Position numbers and translations under genes: made by a program
In this document: piece after piece, positions 54,595 through 64,000 of the stretch
How the letters are laid out: every line of letters begins with the position of its first letter
Position numbering within the stretch: the stretch's first letter is position 1
Notes under the pieces: generated by a model
The model's database searches: none
What the model was told of the DNA's origin: nothing
The model's input: the letters and a program-made list of their open reading frames with translations, nothing else
Assembly: GCA_021234535.1 (NCBI GenBank)
Contig: SFZH01000008.1
Coordinates: forward strand, 3,906,001 to 3,970,000
Direction: 5' to 3'
Length of the DNA: 64,000 nt
Origin: Stichopus chloronotus
Lineage: Eukaryota; Echinodermata; Holothuroidea; Aspidochirotida; Stichopodidae

Positions 54595-54661
54595 ATGTCG
54601 ATTTAATTGGGCAAACTGCAGCCTCATCTTGCATCAGTTTCACATAGTTTTTCACATGAGA
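54595..54661 (-). CDS. Most upstream exon found of unrecognised - strand gene
   Basis: 67 bp between AAATTTAG and GTAAGA: SHVKNYVKLMQDEAAVCPIK then ST, leaving one base. Together with the next two exons it makes a 65-residue continuous helical, non-repetitive segment over three phase-matched junctions, strong evidence of a real gene. It begins only 480 bp downstream of the KICS2 stop. Earlier exons were not found, so either the gene starts in that gap or exons are missed. I do not recognise the family. Confidence 0.65.
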
Positions 54662-55137
54662 CTAAATTTGACATTTAAAATGTCAGTACAAACTATTTCA
54701 TATAAAGATTGCTCAAGTCCTTTCTAGCATCTTCCTATGTCTCTTCTGATGTGATCTTCCATCTTTCAAAGTAATTTTATCATTTCATAATGCTTTGCCC
54801 TTGCTATCCTATAATTCCTTGAGTACTTCATCAGATCGTCTTCTCTCATTTACCAACCACCTTCAAACATGTTAATATATTGTCTCAGATACTCAGGTCT
54901 GCCAATATATCCACCTTACATACTCAGGTTTTCTTCCTTCATCATCTTCAACTTGGACATGCTCTTCTGTTTGTCCTTTTCATGACTTCAAACTTCTTTC
55001 ACACTGCATGTCTGTCTCTCCTTTTACATACATCATCCGTACCGTTTCTGTACACCACAGAAACATCTTGCTTTCCACCAGCCTTACACACTACACAGCA
55101 TTGTTCACTACTTTCAAGTTGACCTTGTTTTCCAGCA

Positions 55138-55202
55138 TCAATTCTTTGAACCTTGCCTGAGACTAGATAAAAGTCTTGTTCCCCTCAAACATGAAGCCAT
55201 AT
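55138..55202 (-). CDS. KICS2: KICS2 last exon
   Basis: After CTGTTTGCAG; completes a split Asp codon, then MASCLRGTRLLSSLRQGSKN and TGA (55140-55138). Same length and pattern as the end of vertebrate KICS2. Confidence 0.85.
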
Positions 55203-58200
55203 CTGCAAACAGACACAGATCAAAGAAGTAAAATTTAAGAAAAGTATTGAATATCCTTTGTGTGTATCCATGACATGATAACAATTAGTAAAATATGCCT
55301 GTGTATTAAAGTATATTAGGTATTTGTCGAATGCCCGTTATGGCTCAATATATTTCTATTTTATGTAAACCTAAACTGTTAATGCTAATCTCAGTGTATC
55401 CTGACCACAACTGTCAATTAGTGGACAAAGAAGATGTGGTTTTCAACAGCCCCTTAACTTGAAAGATGCTAAAGATGGCCACAGAAACTGAAAACTTCAT
55501 CAACCTATGTTGGCAATTACAACTTCACAAACAGAGACATACACTTTGTCAAACTATTATTCGTGCAAGCAACCACAGAGGTTAAAAACTGATTACTGTG
55601 TGGGAGAGACTTCTTGCAGTATCAGCATGCTACATTTTTTTAAATCAAGGTGGATTCATGCATGTTTTTATTGCTATGTTTTCTTTTAAGTTTATCAAAG
55701 CAGGTGGCTTATAACATGCTTTGCAACGTTACGTTCCTAGCACTCACTATGATATCAACTTACACTTACCCTGTAGAAAGTTGCTAATTGTGGTGTCCTT
55801 CTCGGATTTTTTGGTTTCAAAAACAAGAAGCAAACTCATCTTAATATCCACCTTTATGATGTAATATGTAATTTGTTGATTCTGTGGGGAGATAAGGCAA
55901 GCAGAGTTAAGCCAAAAGCAGATTTTCATGGAGAGACTAAAATGAAACATTCAAAACATTATCACAACAGTGAGATGTTGTACAATGTGCCAACGTTTGG
56001 GGACTATTGAATCAATTAAATCATTTAAGGGTAAATATATGTATCAAAGACTTCAAGGACCCAGTTAAAACAGCCTTAAGCCTCTCAACAACAATTGTGA
56101 ACAGAGAATGTTACAAGCTGATAACATACATAAATGTGCAACATGGCCACTGTTTTTTTCTTTTTGTAAATAATATTTACCATGTCATAGAAGTAAGTGG
56201 GTCGATCAATATTTCCACCGGGGGCTTCACTTAGAAGCATGATGACATTAGGCCAAAGATGAATTGGTTTGTCCTGTCCAGAAAAAATCAATCATGATAT
56301 AAAAAACATTAAGTATGCAATATCATCTCTGTGGTATTTCATCAATGAATTTCTTGTTCTTCCAGTTTCAGATTGAGGAAGTATCAATGCCTGTTCTGCA
56401 GTCTTCACTTTGGCTTTCGATGAGCAGTCGTCGACCATGTTCGGCCATGTTTTTTTTTTATTCCTTGCTGAAGGCAGGCAAGGAATCTATGTGATCATGG
56501 GGATGGTGTGCATGTGTGATGCCTTGGCTTGTAAACATGGTATCTCAAGAAGCCAAAGTTACTTGAAATTCAAACTTGGTGTGTAGGTAGTTCATGGAGA
56601 GTAGCTGATCCTTCTTCTTTCAGGTTGATCAAAGCTTATTTAAGGTCACCAGAGGGGAAAGTCTACAAACCTATTACAGAAGATATCTCAGCAACTGAAA
56701 GTTACTAGAACTTGAAACATTGGTCGCAGCTAAGAAGATGTTATCTGTCAAGTTTTGATGAGGTCAAAGGTCATATGAGGTCAGTAGAGGACAAAGCTTG
56801 AAAACCTTGTAAATCTCAAAACTAACCTGGTTTGGTTATTTACAAATGACTCACTGACCCATCTCATCACAGCAAATGCACTCCCATCTGCGGTGCCAAG
56901 AGTACAGGTAAGCTTTAACACCTCCCTTGGTGCCGTCCTGTCTAATACTGGACCAGCACCCCATTTCCATGGGAAGCTATAGATAGTACTGATGTGCTGG
57001 GAAACAGAGGAGTGGGATTGCGCACCACCACGTGGTGCGCAATCCCACTCCCATCCCCTGCCGTGCAAGAGATAGACGAGTGCCGGCAACAAATGCATGA
57101 CTTAGCAAGAACATGCATAAACTTGTTAGGCGAGCTGAGCACACACACTCGAGCACTGCATGTGCCCAGAGCAGCATAAACACCATATGTAAGAAAGATA
57201 AACTAGCACAGCAATGCCACTGTAGCTCACACAACTGAACTCAGTAGAAGTAGAGTTTTGGTGGCATCAGAAATGTAATATCTTTGAAGACGACAAAATT
57301 AAACTTATGTACAAAAGGTATTTAGTTTATGCACTATCAGGTCTATTACACTACCACAAGAAAATACTAACTCGGACACGTGACCTCAAAAGAAGGCATA
57401 AGGCATACCTGCTATAGCCTGTAGAAAAGGTAAAATTTCCCGTAGGGTTTGCAAATAACATGGCTTAGTGTGTGCCCAATTTGGAATTGTGACCACTGAC
57501 AGAACATGTGGAAGAAACAGGTGGAGGAGGACCCTGTGAAGGTTGGCTAGATGGGGACACCTACAATTTGAAAAAAAAAATGATGGCCATGATGTGAGGG
57601 TGATAACTGTATTAAGAATGAGGTAAATCCAATCACCCACTGTATATGGGATCAAAAACAGATCAAAACAGTGGATTGAAAAAAAATGAATTAGAGAGAC
57701 TGATTTGAAGAGGAACAAAACCTTGAAGCAGAGCTAAGTGTTTGACAAACATCTTCCCTAAAATTCATTAAATTAGATAATGCATTCCTCTTAAAGGGAA
57801 ATAGGGCGTTTAGAATACACCAACATGACATTCAAAAGAAAATAGCGGTAATCATTGTTAAGCCATTCAGTTTCATCAACAAACATCTACCAAAGTTTCA
57901 ACTTCTCAAAACATTATGCATATGATGAGTAATGGAAGATGCATCATTTGAATTTTGATAAGTTTGGGTGAACAAATTACTGTTGAATAACAAATAACTG
58001 AATTCTATCTGTGAGGAGCTTATTTCTTGAAAAGAAGGCTACTGTTCTTCCTTATTTTGAATAGTCTATCATTCTACGTCCACAAACATTGGTTTAAAAA
58101 ATATGGATGTTTTCTTTAAAACAAACGCCCTATTTCCCTTTAAGTTACACACACTTTTGAAGTTCAAAAGATGTACATTACTGTCGTAGTGGCTGTTCTC

Positions 58201-61200
58201 TGTGGCCTCAAGTTCCAGGTGGTTAATGTACAGGGTCCTTTCCAAGGGGACCATTCCCCAGCCACTGCTTGGTCTTTCCAGTGAGTTTCCCAGCTGTGTG
58301 GGGAGGCATCCATGTTCATCCAGGTTAGTGGATGGTCTGGATGGAAGGGTATTCCTCTGGCCCAGTTGCTAGTGTGGGCCCACCATCACCCATGATCCAG
58401 GACTTCCTCCTGCAGGCGGACATATTCCGTCTGTCTAGGGAAGGGCTAACTCTCGCTCCAGTTCCAAGATGACGCCCAGGAACTGGACCCACTGAAATAG
58501 GACTAGGTTGGGCTTCTTGCGATTTACCACCCAGCCGAGGCGGGCCGACGTGTCTAGTGTTAGAGACGCACATTCCTCTCTGTCTGCTGTCTGGAGTCCC
58601 CTATGATGAGCCAATCATCCAGATATGCGAAAATCGTGGCCCCTATGGTTCTGAGGTAGACTTCCGTTGCACTTGCTACTCTTGTGAAAACTCTCTGCAA
58701 GGTTGAGAGGCCAAACAGAAGCGCCTTGAGGATGTAATCCTTCCCTAGTAGCCAAAGGCCAGGAATTGCAGACAGGAGTCGTGTATTGGGACGTGCAGGT
58801 AAGCGTTGTTGAGGATGATACTAGCGGCCAAAATCCCCTATTTTAGAGTTGTCAGAATAATGGCCAACATTTCCATCCGGACATAATTTTGATTGAGAGG
58901 ATTAATGTTTAAAATGAGTCGCTAGGACCCGTCTTTGTCGGTGGTTAGAAAGAAAGACAACCACTTGGCCAGCAGAGTGGAAACCTCTGACTCCAAAGCC
59001 ACTCTTTGATCTCCCTTCTGGCCCCAGCAAGCCATTGCTAGGTGAACTTGATCTGGTAGATGATCTGTATCACATCGACTACAAAGGCTTTGCCCCGATA
59101 GGTATCCATTGGTGGGCAAAATGTATGAGTCCCCCCTACCTCGGTGACCTACCAGATGAGGTGGGCACCCCTAGGGAGGGGCTTTGGGCACCGACCCAGT
59201 GGTGGATGGCTGTCCGTCTTGTTAGTTTTCTGGTCGCCCTGGTTCGATGAGCCTTGGCAGGACTTGTTGGGGTAGACCTTCCCTTTTCCGTGGCCCCTGG
59301 AACTTCCTATTTGTTGGTTCCTCTAACCGCCGCTGTTGCCTCTGGACAACCTGCCTTTGTTTTCCTGTAGATGATCTCTATTATTTTTCATGGAGGTTAA
59401 AGGTCATTTGAGGTCACCAGAGGTGGAAGTCTGAAAACCTTTTAGTGCACTCCGTAGCAACTGAAAGAGGCTAGAGCTCCCACATGTTAACATTAGCAGC
59501 TCTTAATGAGTAGATCATCTCTTTCATTTTTATGATGTCCAAAGGTCACAAGAGGTCAGCACAAAGTATTATTTTAAAATCTTGTAGATATGGTATCTCT
59601 AGGAGGGTAAGGTGATTGAACTTCCAATTTGGTATGTTGGTTTTCCTTTATTCATCATAAATATTGGCAAGGAATCACAAAGTCCTTTGACTTTCTGGTT
59701 TTTTAATGTAATATGTTATATTCCTGACTGTTTACTTACAATTATTTTGATATTTACTGTTCACTTGGAAGAGATTGTAGATTTAAGTGAAAAGTCACAT
59801 ATTTGGATATCAGTGACTTGGTTATTCTATGGAAGGTATAAGGGATGTGTGTCTGTGTGTGACAGGGGGAGCAGGAGGCTGTAAAATGGACAGGTGGACT
59901 AATAATGGTTTTCTCTCTCATGCAGAAGCATTACTTTTAGTAGCTACTCAAATCCAGATTACATAGCTGGTACATCAACTTTATCCATTTTGTTTATCAA
60001 TGTTAAATCTGTTGGCACACCTTCCATGTATTAATCTGAAGCAATTTGGCTGAGTGACCCCATAATATTTACATAGTATTTGAAAATAGCCAACATCACT
60101 GCAATCATCATTTAGAGTACAAGCAATATTTCAATGTTAAAATAAACCTAAATTCACTAAGAAAACAGTTTACTGAGTGAATTCTGAGAAAGCTTCAAGT
60201 CTCACCCTTGGATACGAAAAAACGGCTGGAAAGCTGTCGAGCCCTTTAGGAGGTTCTGTGTATCCAACAGGAAAGTGATATCCGTGGCCAGTATATTCAG
60301 ATCCATGGGTATCAAAAACAAGGATGACATAACTTGCATCAGTCTTCTTTTGGAAAGTAACTACCCTGCTCAGGAAAATCACCAAAAGTACTCAATGTTT
60401 CAAGCAATTGCTGGTGATTATGAATGCTTACCACATGTTAAACCCTCCCACTAGTATATCACTGTGGCAACATTATAAACTGATCATGGTTCGCAAGTTT
60501 AGAATGATTACAGATCAGTGCATATTAAAACAAAATAGTTTGTAAAAGTTTACTTACAGAAAAAAATTATAGCAAAAGACAACAGGTACAAGGAATACAC
60601 CTAATTACCAATGGACTTTTAAATCAGAGATGTAGCATGAATTTCAGATCTGAACAATGTTTCACACATACTGAATTTCTGTGTGCAACCAGTCTTGAGA
60701 TATTACAGCTATGTTTCTACAAGACCCAATGGTATAGCCACTTCCCTATCATCTTCCCATGGTTCAAGTCATAGGCTATGCCATAAATGAATTTGATGAC
60801 TTCATGTATATTTACATTGCTATTAATGCATTGCTAAGTATTTCTAGCTGGACTTAAAAGAGTATTTTTAGAAGACACCTACACATACTGTAATAATGGT
60901 TTAAAATCACATTCAATTGTTCAGTCCTGTCTCTAATTTCCGACCAGATTCTGGTCGTATTTTTCACCTTTGAGCAGTAATCAAGGTTTCGGTACTACAA
61001 GAAATGTTGTAATTAAAAAGCTACAAATTACTGTTCACAGAAATCCATTTATTCAAAAGATTGCTGTAGGAGATAAGCCACTTACTTGCTGTAATAATCT
61101 ATTGATAGGTTTGATAAATGTGACCTAATGTCTGATGGAGGTGACTGCTTGCTCAGAGTCTCATGGAAGTAGAAACTGAACTGCATAAAGATATAAAGTT

Positions 61201-61660
61201 CACATGTAAAACATTTCACAGGATGCGGTGCATGATGGAGAAGGTGAAAAGTTTTTATTGTCACCAAGGTAACCAAGCCAAGATAAAGTTAATTGAGGCT
61301 AAAAACTACTGATCTGTTCAAATGCACTGTCATTTGAAGATCAATCAAGATGTATTTTACACAGCGTGATACTTGCACCCCATGTTCATGCTAAGGCGCA
61401 GGATTGCAAAATTTATCTCCTGAATCCCCCACAAAGATAAATCTGAGGCAGGAAAATCCCACACACAATCAATTGCAACAGAATCTTTACCAAGTGATAA
61501 GTGACATGTATATACATACATACATACATACATACATACATACATACATACATACATACATACATACATACATACATACATACATACATACATACATACA
61601 TACATACATACATACATACATACATACATACATACATACATACATACATACATACATACA

Positions 61661-61693
<33 letters not shown>

Positions 61694-62042
61694 GCAGGCA
61701 TTGGAAATCACAGGACATTAGTTAACAACTAAGTAGAGCACTGAATATTCCTAACAAACCTTTCTGTGCTACTCAAGATAGGTAATATTCAAAGATAATC
61801 CATACAGAATTATCTTCATTTGCACATACTGTTTTTTTTTTTTTCAAGCTATTTGCATAAAAATATCCCCAGCACCATGAGCTAACTAAGTCCAGCAAAG
61901 TGACACAGCAGCAATGCAGAAAGTCTTGTAATCTACAAAGTACCTTTGACATCAGCATAAGGTAGAATTTCATGAGCCAGCACATCAGTGATGGAATAGC
62001 ATTGTTCTTTACCAATACGTGAGCTGACAGCTTTTTCTTAGG
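55138..62042 (-). CDS. KICS2: KICS2 (C12orf66 homologue), C-terminal 207 residues, 6 exons
   Basis: Exons on the - strand: 62042-61944, 61180-61086, 60365-60206, 56273-56181, 55881-55770, 55202-55138 (624 nt, phases 0, 2, 0, 0, 1 at the five junctions, all GT/AG). KICS2 is a subunit of KICSTOR (with KPTN, ITFG2, SZT2), which brings GATOR1 to the lysosome and restrains mTORC1 when nutrients are low. Identification rests on several conserved stretches in order: LMCWLMKFYLMLMSK, FSFYFHETLSKQ, LVFDTHGSE with GHGYHFPVGY and EPPKGLDSFPAV, HLWPNVIMLLSE, and LLLVFETKKSEKD. The human protein has close equivalents of each and ends at the same place. The vertebrate protein is about 445 residues, so about the first half is upstream of this window. 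Confidence 0.9.
55770..55881 (-). CDS. KICS2: KICS2 exon
   Basis: Between CTCCCCACAG and GTAAGTG. Encodes NQQITYY, then a hydrophobic strand and VFETKKSEKDTTISNFLQ, the conserved FE(S/T)KKSE(K/R)D block of the family. Confidence 0.9.
56181..56273 (-). CDS. KICS2: KICS2 exon
   Basis: 31 codons between TTCTGGACAG and GTAAAT, phase 0 both sides. Encodes the WPNVIM block and a FYDM end. Confidence 0.9.
57009..57051. repeat. Perfect 20-bp hairpin with CAC loop
   Basis: Arms at 57009-57028 and 57032-57051 are exact reverse complements (left arm GGAGTGGGATTGCGCACCAC), separated by three bases. The two arms also generate an embedded CACGTG near the centre. Confidence 0.95.
57795..58139. mobile_element. 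TTAA-flanked MITE
   Basis: Inverted ends AGGGAAATAGGGCGTTT and AAACGCCCTATTTCCCT match exactly. Each is bounded by TTAA (57791-57794 and 58140-58143). TTAA targets are used by piggyBac and Kolobok; the AGGG end is more Kolobok-like, but that is an inference. 345 bp, non-coding. Confidence 0.75.
58330..59365 (-). pseudogene. DIRS-type reverse transcriptase fragment
   Basis: On the - strand: TLLAKWLSFFLTTDKDGS, a stop, RLILNINPLNQNYVRMEML, then (after decay) CLQFLAFGY, and FAYLDDWLIIGDSRQQTERN with the catalytic YLDD at 58625-58614, then LGWVVNRKKPNLVLFQWVQF and LELERELALP. These are DIRS RT fingers, palm and thumb blocks in order, with several stops. Unlike the DIRS element at 35990-41290, this copy keeps the palm. 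Upstream (to 59365) is an RNA-binding-like, arginine/proline-rich stretch. The fragment interrupts array A4. Confidence 0.75.
60206..60365 (-). CDS. KICS2: KICS2 exon
   Basis: 160 bp between CTGAGCAG and GTGAGA. Holds the GHGYHFPVGYTEPPKGLD region, the most conserved stretch visible. A family A repeat with a DIRS fragment fills the following 3.9-kb intron. Confidence 0.92.
61086..61180 (-). CDS. KICS2: KICS2 exon
   Basis: 95 bp between CTTTATGCAG and GTAAGT. Encodes FSFYFHETLSKQSPPSDI and a further helical stretch. Confidence 0.9.
61508..61691. repeat. (TACA)n microsatellite, about 45 units
   Basis: Almost perfect tetranucleotide run. It opens artefactual Tyr-Ile-His-Thr and Met-Tyr-Val-Cys frames on both strands. 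It sits in the KICS2 intron next to a dispersed repeat segment at 61412-61503. Confidence 0.97.
61944..62042 (-). CDS. KICS2: KICS2 exon (most upstream in window)
   Basis: 33 codons between TTACTTGCAAG and GTACTT, phase 0 at both ends. Encodes PKKKLSAHVLVKN and the WLMKFYLMLMSK helix. The acceptor could instead be six bases further in (CCTAAG), dropping two residues. Confidence 0.8.
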
Positions 62043-63108
62043 CTTGCAAGTAAGAAAAGAAAAAATGGAAAAAACAAACATAAATTAACCCACTCAATCT
62101 CTTTTAAGGCCATAATCTACAGCAATCATTGATTGATACTTCACATGTAGTGTATATTTTCCAGCCCAACTCCTTATTAGAGACCAGTTACTTCACATTC
62201 CAGGTATGATAATGCAAGAGGTGGGCAGATTATGGGTTGACATGGCTAAATAATGAAAATTGAAAATTTTTAATAAAGTGAACATTTCACTCAGCAGAGA
62301 AGGCAGTGGATCAGGAGCTTCTACAGTAGCCATTTAGTCAGTTTCATTTATGTTAAGAAGTTACTCTTTATAGCTGATGAAAGACTGCTAAGTAAAGATC
62401 AGTTTTTGTCAGGACTAAATGACTAATAACCCTCCTGTAAACTCTCACATAATGTACATTTTACTTAACTAGACACTTCTAATATTTCTGTAGTAGCATT
62501 TTGGTCTATGATGGTGTAATATACTTGGCAAATGGCACAATTTTCACAGGCACAAAAAAAGTTTAGGATGAAACCAATCTGCTTAAAGTGCAGAGCAGAA
62601 TATTTTGTAGCACAAACTTCAATCACAGATGGCTAAAAATAAAATCTGAAATAAATTACAAACAGTGTTTCAGTAGTACAAGATTGCAGAGTCTTTCCTT
62701 CAGGTCTGAACAATCTGAAACATTATATATTGCTATAGACATAATTGGTAATTCATAGCACTGTATAAACTAGAATCAGTGCAGCACAGCTGAGGCATCT
62801 GTCTGCTGTCCCCTTCCTTTGAATAACCATTAGAAATTATCCCTGCCTGCAATGAATCTTTTAATTTCTTAAGTAAATATCCCTTGACATTGACAGGATG
62901 ACACTGGGTCACTCCAAAAGACAACAAGACCCAGATGGGCTCCATTATTACTTGCATGGAGATTATTTTAACTGTAGTCCTTTAGTCTTAAGCAAGGGTA
63001 ATCCACAATTTACTACATCAAAAAACAGTTTGTCCTTAAGAAAGCTGACCAGCCATATATATACTTCACTACCACAGTACTTATCTAAACTTTTTATTTA
63101 ACTGAAAT
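62043..63108. other. KICS2 upstream intron, no exon found
   Basis: I looked on the - strand for the preceding KICS2 exon and found no splice-bounded frame resembling it. An open frame at 62957-62733 has no similarity I recognise. Confidence 0.5.
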
Positions 63109-63610
63109 TAAAGAGGAATGTTAATGACCATTTATTGGAACCTGTCTCCCCTTATCCCTCTGCTGTCCTATATTTTCAAACAGGGAGTTGTCTAAATAGC
63201 AAGCTGTCCGGCACCCTCAGACCTGACTGACCCCTGAGACAGAAAGCAATTGACAACAGCACAGGTGGCTTGCTCATTGCAAATATAAACAACACATCCA
63301 ATATTGACACACTAACATATTGAGAGTCTATTTTAAGAATTGAATAATACCCATTCAGCAGCATGATATAAACTTGAATGGTGTTATACCCCCATATGTC
63401 GATGAGAAAGCTGATCCACAAGGGTACTGACTACCATAGTACTAATATGGAAAACCATCAACACTGTAACATATTACTTGTATTAATTATCAATTTGCGC
63501 AATGTAATAACTTATGGCCCATATGAAGTTGGACTCACAAATGTTGAACACTGCAAAGGGTTCCACTACCACAATACTAATAATCTACTGTACAAACCGT
63601 TCACATTGTA
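63109..63610 (+). repeat. Dispersed repeat C, copy 2
   Basis: Inverted match of 53190-53797, about 10 kb away; see that copy for landmarks. Confidence 0.7.
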
Positions 63611-63639
63611 AAGCAATATCCAGAAAAAGAAACACATCT

Positions 63640-63720
63640 TGGGACCTTGGGCATAACCAGAAAGTCAAAGGACGTTGTGACTCTTTGCCAATATCACCTT
63701 GTTTTATACCCACACAATTA
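63640..63720 (-). repeat. Family A right end, inverted
   Basis: ACCAGAAAGTCAAAGGACG and then AAAGGGTTCC-adjacent sequence is the reverse complement of the family A right end seen at 59665-59705 (CCTTTGACTTTCTGGT). This is the only piece of the family on the - strand in the window, and it carries no complete half-site array. Confidence 0.6.
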
Positions 63721-64000
63721 CTTACAAACAAAAGCAACCAAAGAAGTGAAGGCAGCACCATACCAAAATGAAACAGTAAATGCAAGAATGACAACCACTG
63801 TATCACTTACGGGTTTGCTGTTACCAATTGCTGATATGAATGAGTAATGTCAATCACTCAGTAATAATTGATGACAATTGTGGTCAAGAAGGATGGCTCT
63901 TTACCAAGGTATTTCACAAGTTGATAGAAAGTTCCTGACACCAAATTCTGGTTATGATTGTGGAGTCATCAAAGGCAACCTGGAATACATCTTGCCTATC

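Larger units (their letters stand above)
56455..59705 (+). mobile_element. Family A half-site array (A4), with nested insertions
   Basis: Left end ATTCCTTGCTGAAGGC at 56461 followed by GGCAAGGAATCTATG; right end GGCAAGGAATCACAAAG at about 59668, then GACTTTCTGGTT. Monomers occur at 56520-56815 and 59366-59660. Between them about 2.5 kb is inserted, including a hairpin, a TTAA-flanked MITE and DIRS sequence. Lies in a KICS2 intron, half-sites antisense to KICS2. Confidence 0.75.

Noticed and set aside
57386..57580. Candidate alternative KICS2 exon with VSPSSQPSQGPPPPVSS
   Set aside because: Good acceptor (AAATTGTAG), but the frame stops after about 30 codons, it has no counterpart in KICS2, and the flanking exons join without it.
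63880..64000. Candidate further upstream KICS2 exon at the window edge
   Set aside because: Short open stretches (DVFQVAFDDST; LVSGTFYQLVKYLG) exist in two frames, but neither resembles the expected KICS2 region and the splice sites are weak.

Overview
This is a window from an invertebrate animal nuclear genome, not bacterial DNA. Coding sequence sits in short exons with GT/AG splice sites, separated by introns of 1 to 15 kb. The DNA is AT-rich and full of simple repeats, transposons and retroelement remains. DIRS, Penelope-like and CR1/L2-like fragments with many 5-bp and 8-bp TSD elements suggest a marine invertebrate. An echinoderm or other invertebrate deuterostome is my best guess, but nothing here proves it.

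Three host genes can be read. (1) On the + strand, a five-exon gene (coding 16297-47860) encodes a complete 490-residue SLC16/monocarboxylate-transporter-like membrane protein; all four introns are phase 1 and the coding reading closes without a gap. (2) On the - strand, six exons (62042 down to 55138) encode the last 207 residues of KICS2 (C12orf66 homologue), a subunit of the KICSTOR complex that controls mTORC1; its upstream exons lie beyond the window. (3) Between them, also on the - strand, small exons from 54661 down to a stop at 49931, followed by an AATAAA, belong to a gene I do not recognise. Genes 1 and 3 converge, about 1.4 kb apart.

The rest is mostly mobile DNA. 1-16 kb holds a LINE RT remnant, a Penelope-like remnant with an inverted pair of its 3' region, small MITEs and a 290-bp tandem repeat. 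The introns of genes 1 and 2 and the intergenic space carry about a dozen arrays of a 141-145 bp tandem monomer. Each monomer holds four direct AGGTCA half-sites with spacers of 1, 4 and 4 bases, the DR1/DR4 geometry read by nuclear receptors. The arrays lie between recognisable element ends, so they look like two related mobile families (called A and B here). Other insertions are nested in them: two 1.44-kb CAGGG-ended elements with 5-bp target duplications, and DIRS pieces. A DIRS element with inverted terminal repeats and an internal complementary region fills 35990-41290 in intron 3 of the transporter gene.

The signal most worth following is this family of transposon-borne nuclear-receptor half-site arrays. 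All readable arrays carry the half-sites on the + strand, and a second, unrelated 290-bp repeat at 14.5-15.1 kb carries DR1-like pairs too.
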